Source: Sequoia sempervirens (Eukaryota > Streptophyta > Pinopsida > Cupressales > Cupressaceae). Taken from it: a DNA stretch of 64,000 bases. The notes beneath the pieces are model-generated. The model worked only from the letters and a program-made list of their open reading frames with translations. It did no database searches and was not told where the DNA came from. Of this stretch, positions 46,501 through 58,091 are shown in pieces (position 1 is the first letter of the stretch; every line of letters starts with the position of its first letter). A program made the position numbers and the translations under genes. The stretch spans positions 37,465,797 to 37,529,796 of the forward strand of contig VDFB02000003.1 in NCBI GenBank assembly GCA_007258455.2, given 5' to 3'.

Positions 46501-47830
46501 ATTCTAAAAAACAAGTTAAGGAATGCCCTCTAGAGAAGGAGAAAAATGAAGGTATTGTAATCTCTGCCCGACATGCTAAACTGGAAAAGAACTATTGGGT
46601 TGTTGACAATGGTTGTTCACATCACATGACTGGTGATAAGAGTAAGTTTGTTAAACTTAAAAAATATGATGGAGGCTTAGTTATGTTTGGAGATGATATT
46701 GGTGCTAAAAATTTGTGGGATAAGTTCAGTAAGTTTTGATGGAAAGCATAATATTGGTGATGTATACTATGTTAAGGGTATAAGGAATAATATTTTGAGT
46801 GTTGGAAAGATGTGTAGTAAAGGACATAATCTTGTATTTGAGGATGCAAGATGTGAGATCAAAAAAGGATCCAAAACAATGATTGTCGTAGGAAAGAAAT
46901 CTGAAGGAAATATCTATCAACTTAAGGGTGCTGATGGACGATGCTTTTTGACTTAGATTAATGATAGTTGATTATGGCATCAAAGAATGTGTCATATGAA
47001 TTTTGATAACTTGGTGCAAGGATTAGTGTACTTTAAGTCGTGAGAGATTAACCAAGGATTACAAAGATTGTTAATGCTATTTGTAGGAATTGTCAGTTTG
47101 GGAAGCAAGCAAGAAACCATTATGGATAAAAGGAAAAATCTACTACTTGACTACTAGATTTAATTCATATAGATCTATGTGGTCCTAAAGAGTGATAAGT
47201 GTACAAGGTGAAGGTTACTTTATGCTTTTGATTAATGATTATTCTAGATATACATGGGTTACATTTCTTAGAGAGAAATTAGATGCATTAGATAGATTCA
47301 AGACATTCAAAGCTATGGTTGAAAATGAAGTAAATTTGAGGATAAAATGATTAAGGTCTGAAAGAGGTGGTGAATTCACTTCCCATGAGTTTAATATTTT
47401 TTGTGAAGTGTATGGAATAAAAAGACAATTATCTGCTCCGAGAACTCAAAAAAATGGAGTTGTTGAAAGGAAGAACATAACAATTGAAGAGGCTGCTAGA
47501 TCAATGATTATTGAGGTTGGTTTACTAGAAGTTTATTGGACATAAGCTATTCAAACTATTTTTTATGTATTCAATCAAGTTCAAGCAAGAGAAAATGGTA
47601 CAAAGACCCCCTATGAGCTATGGTATGGAAGAATTCCTACTGTTAAGTATTTCAAGGTATTTGGAAGCAAATGTTATATTAGAAGGGATGAAGAAAATTT
47701 AGGAAAGTTTGATGCAAGAAGTGATGAAGGTATTTTTCTTGGATATTCTACTAGAAGCAAGGCTTACAAATGTTTCAAGAAAAGACTAAGGAAGATTGTA
47801 GAAAGCACAAATTTCAAGGTTGATGAAGCA
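46501..47830 (+). pseudogene. Copia B protease and integrase
   Basis: The protease motif at about 46,593-46,625 reads WVVDNGCSHHM: the catalytic D-S-G has become D-N-G through one G-to-A change, which should inactivate it. The GAG-pre-integrase zinc segment (46,980-47,110) keeps CRNCQFGKQ-like residues with frameshifts. The integrase core has DYSRYTWVTFL (47,236-47,270), a SERGGEF block in which the second Asp is replaced by Glu (47,357), and NGVVERKN (47,454-47,477). The C-terminal GKFDARSDEGIFLGYS block at 47,703-47,750 is intact. Confidence 0.8.
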
Positions 47831-49625
47831 ATGAAGAATTCAATTGATGTTGATGGATATGTATCTGATGAACCTAATTGTGTAAGGATTGAAGAAATTA
47901 TGGAAGAACATGAAAAGGATGAGCAAGAGAAGAAAAATGAAGAAGAAGAAAAAAAAGAAGAAGCTCTTGTAGTGTCCCCTAAGATATTGAGATATGTGCG
48001 AAAGAATCATTCAAAAAATCAAATCATTGTTGACAAGACAAAAGGAGTATTGACAAGAAGTAGAGTGGCTAATGGTGAAGTAAACTTATGTTTACTTTTT
48101 GAGATTGAACCAAGGGTTGTAAGTGAAGCATGTAAAGATGAGCATTGGATAGAAGATATGAAGGAATAAATTATGTAGATTGAGAAGAATCAAACTTGGG
48201 AATTGGTCTCAAGACCGAGAGACAAAAACATTACTGAATCAAAGTGGTTATTTAGAAATAAGTTGGATGAGAATGGAGAAGTGGTCAGAAAAAAACCAAG
48301 GCTTGTGTGTAAGGGTTACTCACAAGTAGAAGGCATAGATTTTTAGGAGAATTTTGCATTGGCAGAAAGAATGGAATCTATCATAATGTTCTTAGTGTTT
48401 GTTTCTCATAGAGATTTCAAAGTCCATCAGATGGATGTCAAGTCTTCATTTTTGAATGGTGAGCTAGAAGAAGAGGTCTACATGGAACAACCAGAAGGAT
48501 TTTATTTGATAGATCAACCAGACATGGTCTATAGATTGAAGAAAGATTTATATGGATTGAAGCAAGCACCTAGAGCTTGGTATGCAAGGATAGACAGGTA
48601 CTTGATTCAACAAGGTTTCAAAAAAGGTGTGACAGATAGTAACGTATACTTTAAAGTTGAAAATGAAAAAATCTTGATTGTGGTTGTATATGTTGATGAC
48701 ATTATTTTTAGAGGAAATGAAACTATGTGTAAAATTTTTGTGAAAGAGATGCAAAAATAATTTGAAATGTCTATGTTTGGAGAGATAAATTTCTTTCTTG
48801 GGCTGCAAATTAATCAAACAGAGAAAGGAATCTTTATTTCACAGTCTAAGTATGCAAGAGAGATGTTGAAGAAGTTTGGGATGGATGGTTCCAAACCGAT
48901 ATACACTCCTATGGTGACTAGTTGCAAATTAGGTAAAGATGATGATTCACATAAGGTTGATTAGAGCAAGTATAGATCTATGATTGGTGGACTAATGTAT
49001 TTGACTGCTAGTAGACTAGATATTATGAATGTTGTCTGTCTTGTGGCTAGATTTCAAGAAGATCCTAAGGAAACACATGTTGCTGCTGTTAGAAAAATAT
49101 TCAGATATTTGAATGGCACTCTGGATTATGGCTTGTGGTATCCTAGAGATACTAAATTTACACTAAGTGCTTATACATATTCAGATTGAGGTGGATGTGT
49201 AGATGACAAAAAAAGTACAAGTGGTGGTGCATTCTTTTTTGGTTGCAGATTGGTGGCATAGTTGAGTAAAAAACAAGATTCAGTTACCTTATCTACTGCT
49301 AAAGTTGAGTATATTGTTGCTACATCTTGTTGTACACAAGTTATATGGATGAAACAAACATTGAAAGATATCATGGTTGTGTATGATGATCCTATTTCTA
49401 TCTTCTATGATAACACAAGTGCAATTAACATTTCAAAGAATCCAGTGATGCACTCAAGGAAAAAGCATATATCTATCAGGTATCATTTCTTGAGAGAGAA
49501 GATTGTGGAAAATGAAGTAAAGCTTGAGTATGTCCCTATGAAGGATCAAATTTTTGATATATTTACGAAGGCTCTTCCTAATGATACTTTTGAGTATCTC
49601 CGAGAAAAGTTAGGGGTCATTTCCC
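47831..49625 (+). pseudogene. Copia B reverse transcriptase and RNase H
   Basis: Begins with an acidic Glu/Lys linker (47,880-47,970), then RT: WELVSRP, KPRLVCKGYSQVEGIDF and GLKQAPRAWYARID (about 48,555-48,595), and an intact catalytic YVDDIIF at 48,689-48,709. RNase H (about 49,000-49,600) keeps DNTSAI but has lost two active-site residues: AYTYSD where copy A has AYTDVD, and STAKVEY for STAEVEY. Stops lie at 48,168, 48,177, 48,345, 48,758, 48,962, 49,188 and 49,260. The coding frame is cut after LGVI at 49,620 by the gypsy insertion and finishes at 60,910. Confidence 0.87.
49621..49625. repeat. Target-site duplication, left (TTCCC)
   Basis: Five bases preceding the gypsy element; the partner TGCCC lies at 60,889-60,893. 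One mismatch. Copy A reads TGTCC at the matching place, supporting TGCCC as the original. Confidence 0.75.
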
Positions 49626-50205
49626 TAATGAGTCTAGAATATGGTCTAGTTTTGGTTAGAATTTGTGATCTAGTTATTGAGGTTATCATGGACTTTGACA
49701 TTAAGTGTTGATACTTTTATGATATTTCCATCAAACTATAAACATTGGGCTTAATCTTATTCCTACAAACCTTTAATGATAATGGCATGTTAAAGGGACT
49801 ATCTACATTAATTTTGCATGTGGTTAATGAATGTTCCTTAAGGTGGTTATAGATATGCAATTATTGTGCGTACTGACATTGCCATGCAGATTTAATTTGA
49901 GGATGCTAAGTTGAGGAAGACACCACCAACTGGGCATGCACCATAACGTCCAACAAAGGAATCACTCAAAGGTCAAAGGAGGTCGATAGAAAAATATTCC
50001 TCATGCAAACCAAATGTAACTACCTTGTAGTGGATTTTAATGTTGGTTGAGCGGATGCGGGCGTTACTACTGTGCTAAATCCGCATTTGGACTTGCATGT
50101 CTAACTAGATTCCATGCACGCATAACCGTTACCACTCCACTTTCTATGTTTTCCCTAAATGGCGTCCTCCTAATCGTGGAGTTGACTACCTTGTTTAGTT
50201 GATAG

Positions 50206-50214
50206 TATAAATAA
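50206..50214 (+). promoter_or_regulatory. TATA box in gypsy 5' LTR
   Basis: TATAAATAA in GATAGTATAAATAAA, present at the same place in the 3' LTR (60,245-60,253). About 580 bases from the LTR start and 115 bases before an AATAAA, which gives a short R region. Confidence 0.7.
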
Positions 50215-50323
50215 ATATCTGACTCTCCTTCCTTAGGAGGTTGCATGATTCGAGATTGTACTTGCATTCTTGAGTTTTCAGTAATCCAAATATATTACTC
50301 TTTTGTACTCATGATTTACAGTG

Positions 50324-50329
50324 AATAAA
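50324..50329 (+). terminator. Polyadenylation signal in gypsy 5' LTR
   Basis: AATAAA in GTGAATAAAATAAAGTT, mirrored at 60,363-60,368 in the 3' LTR, where it would serve the element's transcript. Confidence 0.55.
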
Positions 50330-50864
50330 ATAAAGTTATGAGTTCGAGCATCTAAGTTCTCAGTAGTTTTAGAGGATACTTATCCAAGGGGGCCCACTTG
50401 GTGATTAATCTTTCCTTTAGTTTAGTATTAGTTTAGTATTACTTTATGTTTAGTGATTAGTTAGAAATCTGGCACCAACTATTCCTGCAGCCACTAGAAT
50501 TCCATTTTGTGACTATTCCTGCAGCCAAAGTAGACAGAGTAGTGCCTTGTTTGTTTGCTCATATTTTCATTCTTGCTATGCATTTTAGCTTGATGTAGTT
50601 GTTTATTGATGGTTAGCGTTCATGTTATTCCTTTCTAAGAAATTTACTTTTAGTATTGTTTTTTCCTTAGCTCTAGAATGAAAATGACTACTTTGGGTTC
50701 CTAGTGCACATATTGTGCTGACCCATTTCAAGTTCACGTCCCTGGATTGAAAATTTAAATGCACCTTCATGATGATTGAAATAACTATTTAGGTTAGATT
50801 TCCAATATCTGAATCATGGTTGTAAAGGCTTAGTTATTAAATCATTGTAGGAGGCCAACATTTT

Positions 50865-50882
50865 TGGCACCATTGTCGGGGA
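50865..50882 (+). promoter_or_regulatory. Primer binding site, Athila type
   Basis: TGGCACCATTGTCGGGGA, four bases after the 5' LTR. It differs from the classic Athila-group site TGGCGCCGTTGCCGGGGA by three transitions. Confidence 0.88.
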
Positions 50883-51039
50883 TGGTGTCAAACTAGGGAG
50901 TTCTTTGGAGTCATTGGTATTTTTTCTTGTTGTAGTGTTTCTAAAGTTGTTCTTAGTATACCCTCATTTAGGAAGTAATGACCCCCCTTATTCTTTACCA
51001 ATTCTTTGTGTGAGTTGGATGATAGTGAGTTGATATTGC

Positions 51040-52440
51040 ATGCATAGAGGAAGGAGAAGGGATGCTTATAGGAGATTCCTTCCTAACAATCATAATCCAT
51101 TCCAGCTAGTTGAATATTAGAACCTACCAAGAGAAGAAGAAGAAGAAGATCCACACCCCTTTGCTGATGCATTTCCTGATCTGACTAGTTTTGAAGTCTC
51201 CACTGAAGACCAAAATCAGCTTGAGAACCCATTTTCTTTGGAACTACATCAAGCAAGCATGGGTGATGCAAATAGGAATAGACCTAACCAACCAGCTTTT
51301 CCTTTCTCCATTTCCCATCATAATGAAGTTGAAAACATCAAGAACATCCCTTCTTCAGCACTCCCCAAGTTCTATGGACTTGTCACAGAAGATCTTGATA
51401 CCCTTTTGTTTGAGTTTGACGTACTTTGCAGGAGTTATGATTATACCATCGATGCCCATAGGCTTAAGCTATTTCCTACCACTCTAAAAAGAGGCTGCAT
51501 TAAGATGGTTCATGAGCCTAGGAAGAGATACTGTGGAAACTTGGGAAGACACGGAGAAAAAATTTCTTGATAAATATAAGGAGTATTGCAGGGGTAGTGA
51601 CATGAGAGGTGACAATTTTCAGGATGCAGCAAAAAGAAGATGAGAGCCTGGAAGATTATATTGCAAGGTTTCTATTTTTCCTACAAAAATATCCACACCA
51701 TACACTCAATGAAGACTCACAAAAGTTTCTTTTCTTAAGAGGAATCAATGGAAACTACACTTATGCCTTAGACCTGATGAGAGGAGGAGATATCTTCCAA
51801 TTTCCTTGGGAAGATATCAAGAAAATATGTTAGAACTACTCTAGGGAAGTTTCAAAGAAAGGGAGAGCTTACCAATCTTCCATGGGTAAGTCAACTACTG
51901 GTGGAGTTTCAAGAATGGAGATTACTCATTCGCTGGCAGTCTTCAAGCAAGACATTATAAACAATCTAGCTACTCATCTAGATACACTTCAAGCCAAGAA
52001 GAAGCAAGAGGAGGCAGAGGTAATGTTGGCAGAGTATTGCCCCCATCGTAGAAAAAAAGACTACAGATGCAAGATGGTAGCCAATATTGAAGGAAAGAAG
52101 ATTGCACTTGAGTTCAAGCCAATCCAGATTGAAGAAGACCAAGTCTACTATGTTGCACAAAGGAGGCCTTGGGATCCAAGACAAGGTATGCCACCAGATC
52201 CAATCTCTTATGTTGGGCCATATTTCAATTCCTATTCATTTGGAAACCAATGGCAGCCCCCATATCCATCCAGCTATGGAGGATATCTACCACAGCCTTG
52301 GAGTAACCCTCCAAATGCTTGGTCCAATCATCAAAACTCTCCACCCCAGTGGAAAAAACCTCAAGGGAATTGACAACAATTTCAAGGGCATTGTTAACCA
52401 CCTCTAAGAAATTGACAACAAACAAATCAATGGAGGGGAG
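51040..52440 (+). pseudogene. Gypsy gag
   Basis: Start ATG 51,040 (MHRGRRRDAYRRF, a basic start like Athila-group gag), then an acidic run from a (GAA)n tract at 51,133-51,150. Capsid from about 51,330: LPKFYGLVTEDLDTLLFEFD, continuing after a frameshift near 51,520 with ETWEDTEKKFLDKY and then, at 51,609, the helix DESLEDYIARFLFFLQKYPH. A linker (51,882-52,373) is followed by Pro/Gln/Asn-rich sequence. No clear zinc knuckle is visible. One stop (51,110) and two frame changes break it. Role: particle assembly. Confidence 0.82.
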
Positions 52441-52472
52441 GATAACAATGGCCTATCCAGACAACCAGTTAC

Positions 52473-53543
52473 ATGCAACCACCTTCTTATCCCCAACAAC
52501 CTACTATAATGCCTCCACCTACTAATCCAACCTCAAATCCACCTAAACCTACTCAGCTACCAGCTCATCCCACACCCAATCCAAATAACCAACCACAACA
52601 ACAACTTGCATACTCTACTGATTCAAATCAATTCCCTACATATTTTGTGAGTGTAAGTGACATCCATTTGTGTTCAAGAACTACTTTACCAACCCCTTCC
52701 AATCTCATTATCACTGAGCTTCCTATGAAAGAGGAGGAGGAACCTCTGAATGATCCCATTCAACCAAGTGCACCTAAAAATCCTGAACCAGTCCAAGTCA
52801 AGAAGATTGAACAAGAACCACCATTTCCTTATATATTGGAAGTTGCCAAGAAGAAGGAAGAAAAGGAGGATACAACTTTTAAAATCTTGGATCATCTAAA
52901 GCATATAAGTGTTCAGATACCTCTATTTCAGGCCATAAAGGATGCCCCAATTTATGGCAAGGCAATCAAGGAAGCATGCCTCAAGAAGCCAGGTAGGAAG
53001 AAGAAAGACCCAATTAGAGTTCATGTGGTGGGACAACTAGATAACATCATGCTTGGAAAAGTGACTATCCCCAAGTACAATGACCTAGGTAGTCCTGTGG
53101 TAGCAGTTATAAATAGGATCCAAATAAAGAATGCTCTGATTGATTTAGGGGCAACAATAAATGTAACGACCAAGGACATCCTGCAGAAACTAAACATTGC
53201 AAGCATGAGATCCACTCCTACTGTCCTACAACTTGCTGATAGTTCTATTGTTAAGCCTGATGGTATAGTGGAGGATCTTGTGTTAGTTTTAGACTCCTGG
53301 GAGTACCCAACAAACTTTATGATTCTTTTTCCTAAAGCTACACTAGGCGGGTATCCCATTATTCTTGGAAGGCCATGGTTAGAAACCATAGATGCATACA
53401 TTGGATTTTGGTCAGGTGACATGACCATTTTAGATGGGAAGAGCACTAAAAAGTTTGTTCTTTATCCTCCTACTCAACTTATGATGTTAGGCCACATGTT
53501 GGTGAAGAGGACAAGGAAGTTAATTTTGTGGCACAACTTATGA
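52473..53543 (+). pseudogene. Gypsy protease region
   Basis: A 356-codon open stretch opening at ATG 52,473. A Pro/Gln-rich linker comes first, then LKHISVQIPLFQAIKDAPIY (the conserved segment before the Athila protease, normally followed by KFLKEI). The catalytic site follows as NALIDLGATINV with D-L-G at 53,142-53,150, where D-S/T-G is expected. Later GYPIILGRPWLETIDAYI matches the second protease motif. The Ser-to-Leu change (TCA to TTA by one C-to-T) would abolish catalysis even though the frame is open. Probably part of one gag-pol polyprotein. Confidence 0.83.
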
Positions 53544-55531
53544 TGTTATGCATAAGCTCTTTCATGCAGCTCCAAGATGAAGATGAAGTATTGGCTAACG
53601 TCATTCAAAACCATTGTGAAGTGGAGGAATCCTCATATTCTCATTCTGCTACTCCAGTCAAGACACTTCTTCTTGCTCTTCCTGTAGCCACTATTCCTAC
53701 ATACGTTCTTCTTGTAGCTGCTCTTCCTGCATCAACATGTATGTCCCATACATTGCTGCCATATGAACTAAAGGTACCATGTGTTAATGAAGCATCCATG
53801 ATAAAGTTAACTACACAAGTACAAGTGTTAGAAGCAAAGTATCTGAATGTTAACAATAAATTAAGTGAAGAACAACAATTGTTATTGGAAAACTTATTAA
53901 GGACCCATCAACATGCATTTGTGTGGGAATATCATGATATGAAGGGATTGGACCCTAAACTTTGTACACACAAAATTTAAATTAGAGATGATTGCACCCC
54001 AGTAAGACAACCACAAAGAAGAATTAACCCTGCACTAAGAGAAATTGTAAAAGGGGAGATGCAAAAAATACTAGATGCAAGATTTATCTACCCCATTTCA
54101 GATAGCCAGTGGGTGTCTCCATTAGTGATTGTGCCCAAGAAAGGAGGGAAATGGTGAGTTTGTGTTGATTATAGGGAACTTAATGCTACCACCAAGAAGG
54201 AACATTTTCCTTTACCTTTCATTGATCAAGTTTTGGACACACTTGTAGGAAAGCAATACTTTTCTTTTCTAGATGGATTCAGTAGCTACAACCATATCCA
54301 AATTGCACTAGAGGACTAGAAGAAGACCACATTTACTTGTCCATGGGGGGCCTATGCCTACTCAATACTCCCATTTGTCTTATACAATGCACTTGTAACC
54401 TTTCAGAGGGCAATCATTAGCATATTTTCAAACATCTCTCATGATTGGGTGGAAATTTATATGGATGACTTTACCACTTATGGTGTTGATTTTAATCAAG
54501 CATTGAAAAATCTCAGGAGAGTCCTACAGAGATGTAAGGACCAAAAATTGTCCTTAAACAATGAAAGGTGCTTCATGATGATGCAGGAAGGTGTAGTCCT
54601 TGGCCACTACATCTCCCACAAGGGAATTCAAGTAGATCCTGCAAAGATTGAGGTAATCACAAATTTGCCCACACCTGCAAAACAAAAGGATGTTAGGAGT
54701 TTCTTGGGTCATGCAGGATATTATAGGAATTTCATCAAGGATTTCAGCAAGGTAGCAACACCATTGTATACTCTTCTCACTAAATATGCTGAATTCCAGT
54801 GGACTGAAGCTTGTGACAAGGAATTTTTTGACTTGAAGGTAGCTTTGACTCATGTTCCTATACTCAAATGACCTAATTGGGAGCTTCCTTTTCACATCCA
54901 CACTGATGCATCATATTATGCCATAAGAGCAGTCTTAGGACATAAATAAGGAGCTATTGAAAATTACATTTACTTTGTCAGCAAAAATTTACAGGGACCT
55001 GAATTCAATTATATAGTGACAGAGAAAGAAATGTTGGCAATGATCTATGCATTGAACAAATTCAGACATTACATAATAGGTTACCAAATCTTTGTGCACA
55101 CTAATCATGCAACCATTAGATATCTCATGAATAAACTTTTGATCACAGGTAGACTGAAAATATGGTTATTGTTGATGCAAGATTTTGATATAACCATTGT
55201 GGATAAGCCAGGGAAGGCCAATGTTGTTGTAGATTTTCTTTCAAGGCTGACTACATCAGAAGATAATCATCCCATAGATCAATTTTTTGCTGATGAGCAT
55301 TTATTCTCCCTCAGTATACAAAAACCCTGGTATGCTGACATAGCCAATTATTTGGTCATAGGTAGAGTTCCTCCTCACTTCTCTCCAAAAGAGAGAAGGG
55401 CACTCATTGAAAAATATTTTCCTTTCTCCTGGATTGTTGGATGTTTGTTTTATACTGGACCAGACCATGTCATGAGGAGATGTGTGAGAGAAGATGAGAC
55501 ATATGACATTTTGCATGCATGCCAAAATTAA
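53544..55531 (+). pseudogene. Gypsy reverse transcriptase and RNase H
   Basis: RT begins near 53,850 (LSEEQQLLLENLL...HAFVWEYHDMKGLDP) and reads WVSPLVIVPKKGGKW, FLDGFSSYNHIQIA and the intact catalytic YMDD at 54,458-54,469, then VVLGHYISHKGIQVD and the connection block RSFLGHAGYYRNFI. RNase H-type motifs follow: HTDAS (about 54,900), VTEKEMLAMIYALNKFRHYI and ANVVVDFLSRL. Stops at 53,977, 54,155 (Arg to TGA), 54,317 (Gln to TAG), 54,869 and 54,946 interrupt it. Family role: cDNA synthesis and RNA removal. Assignment is certain; the gene is dead. Confidence 0.93.
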
Positions 55532-56667
55532 CCATGTGGAGGAAATTTTATAGCCAAGAGGACAACAATGAATATTTTGAACACATGATATTACTGGCCA
55601 ACACTCCACAAGGATGTAGGAAGGTATACCAAAAAATGTGATAGATGTCAAAGAATAGGTAGACCAACCAGATCTGATGAGATGCCACTTTTCCCTCAGG
55701 TAGTAATCACTCCCTTTGACAAGTGGGGATTGAATTTTGTAGGACCCATTGACCCTCCATCAAATGGTAAGTATTATATCTTGGTATGCATTGATTATGT
55801 GACAAAGTGGGTAGAAGTTAAGGCCATGAAACATACAAAAATATAACAAGGTTGCAGAATTTCTTTATGAGGATATTTTCACAAGATATGGAGTTCCAAG
55901 AGAGATAGTGATTGATCAAGGGGCTCAATTCACATTAACCCTTGTTTCATCACTAGTCAATAAGTACAACATAAGGCACATAAAGTCTACTCCTTATCAC
56001 CCCCAGGATAATGGCCAAGTTGAGGTGAGCAATAGAGAAATTGAATCCATTTTGACCAAAATGATGGCTATTCATAGAAAGGATTGGGAAAATAGATTAC
56101 CAGAAGCTGTTTGGGCCTATAGGACAACCTAGAAAACAACTACATTCTTCACCCCATTTGAGTTGCTATATGGAAAGACAACCATGATGCTCATTGAATT
56201 TGAACAGAACTCTTAGGACTACATAAGATTTGGGGATGGATATTTCTAAGGCACAAAGAGAAAGAATCATGCAGCTAAATGCTTTGGATGAGATGAGAAG
56301 AGCAACCTTGCATCATACAAAGGTAGTGTAGAATTAGAGAATCAAGTGGCATGACAAATTTATCAAGGACAAGAAATTCCAACCAGGAGATTGGGCTCTG
56401 CTCTATGACTCTAGATATTAGGACAATGCAGAAAAATTGTAGACAAGGTGGCTAGGATCATATGAGATTGCTGAGGTATTTCCTAATGGTGTTGTATAAC
56501 TCATTACTATTGACAAAGTCATATTTAAGTTGCTTGTCAATGGTCATTGCCTCAGACTGTATCACAAGCCAATTTCCAAGGAGTTCCTGCAACAATACAC
56601 TCAACATGCAACATCTGAGCTTCCTGCAGCCGAAGGAAGTGGACCTAGTGTCCCTCCTTCTAGCTAA
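55532..56667 (+). pseudogene. Gypsy integrase
   Basis: The zinc-binding H-H-C-C region is at about 55,510-55,655 (HACQN, then [12 protein letters not shown]). The catalytic core starts with KWGLNFVGP at 55,721-55,747, where the family has WGxDFxGP. The first catalytic Asp is Asn (AAT at 55,733-55,735). The second Asp is present in VIDQGAQF (about 55,906) and the Glu in NGQVEVSN (56,011-56,034). A frameshift near 55,845 and stops near 56,130 and 56,215 follow. The polyprotein ends SVPPSS and TAA at 56,665-56,667. Role: insertion of cDNA; loss of D1 should inactivate it. Confidence 0.9.
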
Positions 56668-57438
56668 TTAAGGTACACACTTGTCATAATAAAGACTTCC
56701 ACTTCTATGGGATTTTATTTCTTCACCCATCTACCCATCCATTTCCACTTTTCTCTCTCTTCCATCACTTCACTCCACCTCATTCCACCTCATCTTCATT
56801 AATTTCTCAACTTATTTCCTAAAAAGGTGAACTGTACTTTCTCCACGATCTTTGCAAAAAATCCTCCACACATTCAGGTATGTGCGCATTAATTGCTATA
56901 TTTTAATTGTCTTTAAGTGCATTCATTTAATTGTTGTACGTTAGTATGGACGTTCACCATAGCATGCCAATATTCCCAACCCTATCAAATCATCATTCCA
57001 CATGTGTGGAAACATGCCCAAATTTAGGTTAGGGGGGAGAAAAAGATGTGAATTATTTTCCCACATGTCAGTCCATGCTGGTCTACGTCAAAAAAATTTA
57101 AATTGAGCCAATTTGAAATTTGAGTGAGAGGACGGCTCACATGTGTGAAGTGACACCAACTGCTACTGCCATTTCTCTTCCTTATAGCTTTCCTTTATTA
57201 CTCTTTCCTTGCTATTATTGACCTTTTCATATCTCAAACTGCACTGCAAACAAAAGGTAAGTTAGAAAAGGGAAAATTCAGTTGACATTGGCATTGAAGT
57301 TAGCGAGTATTGCAAGAAGGTGAATTTTATTTTCAGATAGAATTGCATGAAAGAAACCACATAGTATTTGTTTGATTCTAGACAGTGGGAGGTGGGTTAA
57401 TCCAGAATGAAGCCACGGTACATGATGTATTACTATAG
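56668..57438 (+). other. Spacer between pol and ORF3, with internal purine tract
   Basis: Non-coding. Contains a pyrimidine-rich stretch (56,735-56,790) and, at 57,027-57,045, AGGTTAGGGGGGAGAAAAAG, which repeats the core of the true polypurine tract at 59,652-59,664. Confidence 0.6.
57027..57045 (+). promoter_or_regulatory. Internal polypurine-tract-like sequence
   Basis: AGGTTAGGGGGGAGAAAAAG shares the first 12 bases, one G aside, with AGGTTAGGGGGAG just before the 3' LTR. It could act as a second plus-strand primer, as reported for some large retrotransposons, or be a relic. Confidence 0.45.
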
Positions 57439-58089
57439 GATGCACCTTTCCTGGCCGAATTTAGAAACTGTAGATGGATTGACTACTTCCTGAAGCTGGA
57501 TGATTTTGATGAAGACATTGCACTAGAGTTTGCTCAAACATTGTCTAAAGGGAAGGCCACAGTAAAAGGGCTGGAGGTCATATCAACTGAAGAAATAATT
57601 GTAGAAGTTACAAGGTTACCTGTTGATGGTGAAAATTACCTTGCTTCTAGAGATGCCAGATCAACTAGGGCCAAATTTATAGAGCCAAATGACCCTCCAT
57701 TGAGCATAGATAAACAGGGTCCAAAGAGAATGTCTCTGCTCGAGCCATGGAAGAAGATATCCATTTATGTCATAAAATACATCACTTGTGAGGGTCTCCA
57801 ATCGAATTTGCATTATGTACACTTTAATCTTTTGAATCACATGAGACACGAAAGGAGGATGAATGTGCCAAACATGTTATACAATCTTCTCTCAATCATG
57901 GCGACAGAGACCCAAAAAGGTAGGGACAATTTTGTTTCCCACCATTGTTTGATTAAATTGCTAGTTGAGGAGTCTCTACATGATGTATCTAGAATGGCAT
58001 GGGAAGAATTCAAAAAAATGATCAAATTAGACCTGAGCATTTGCAACCTAGGATTTTTCCTTAACCTTGTAGGTCTAGTAGGATATTGA
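57439..58089 (+). pseudogene. Gypsy ORF3, plant transposon protein-like domain
   Basis: The open frame runs from after a stop at 57,436 to the stop at 58,087 (217 codons, no ATG at the start). It contains FRNCRWIDYFLKLDDFDEDI, then EFAQTLSKGKATVKGLEVIS. This resembles the domain annotated 'putative plant transposon protein' (Pfam PF20167) that occurs in the third ORF of many Athila-group elements. The order is R-x-W near the start, an EF-Y/A-x-L segment, an RG/KG-V-x-IS strand and a long helix with a Trp (LEPWKKISIYVIKYITCEGL). Its function is unknown. The position between integrase and the 3' LTR fits. The family match is from memory of the pattern and should be read as probable. Confidence 0.65.
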
Positions 58090-58091
58090 GC

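Larger units (their letters stand above)
49626..50860 (+). repeat. Gypsy 5' LTR
   Basis: Begins TAATGAGTCTAGAATATGG (TGATGAG in the 3' copy) and ends GGAGGCCAACA. Contains TATA and AATAAA signals. Confidence 0.93.
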
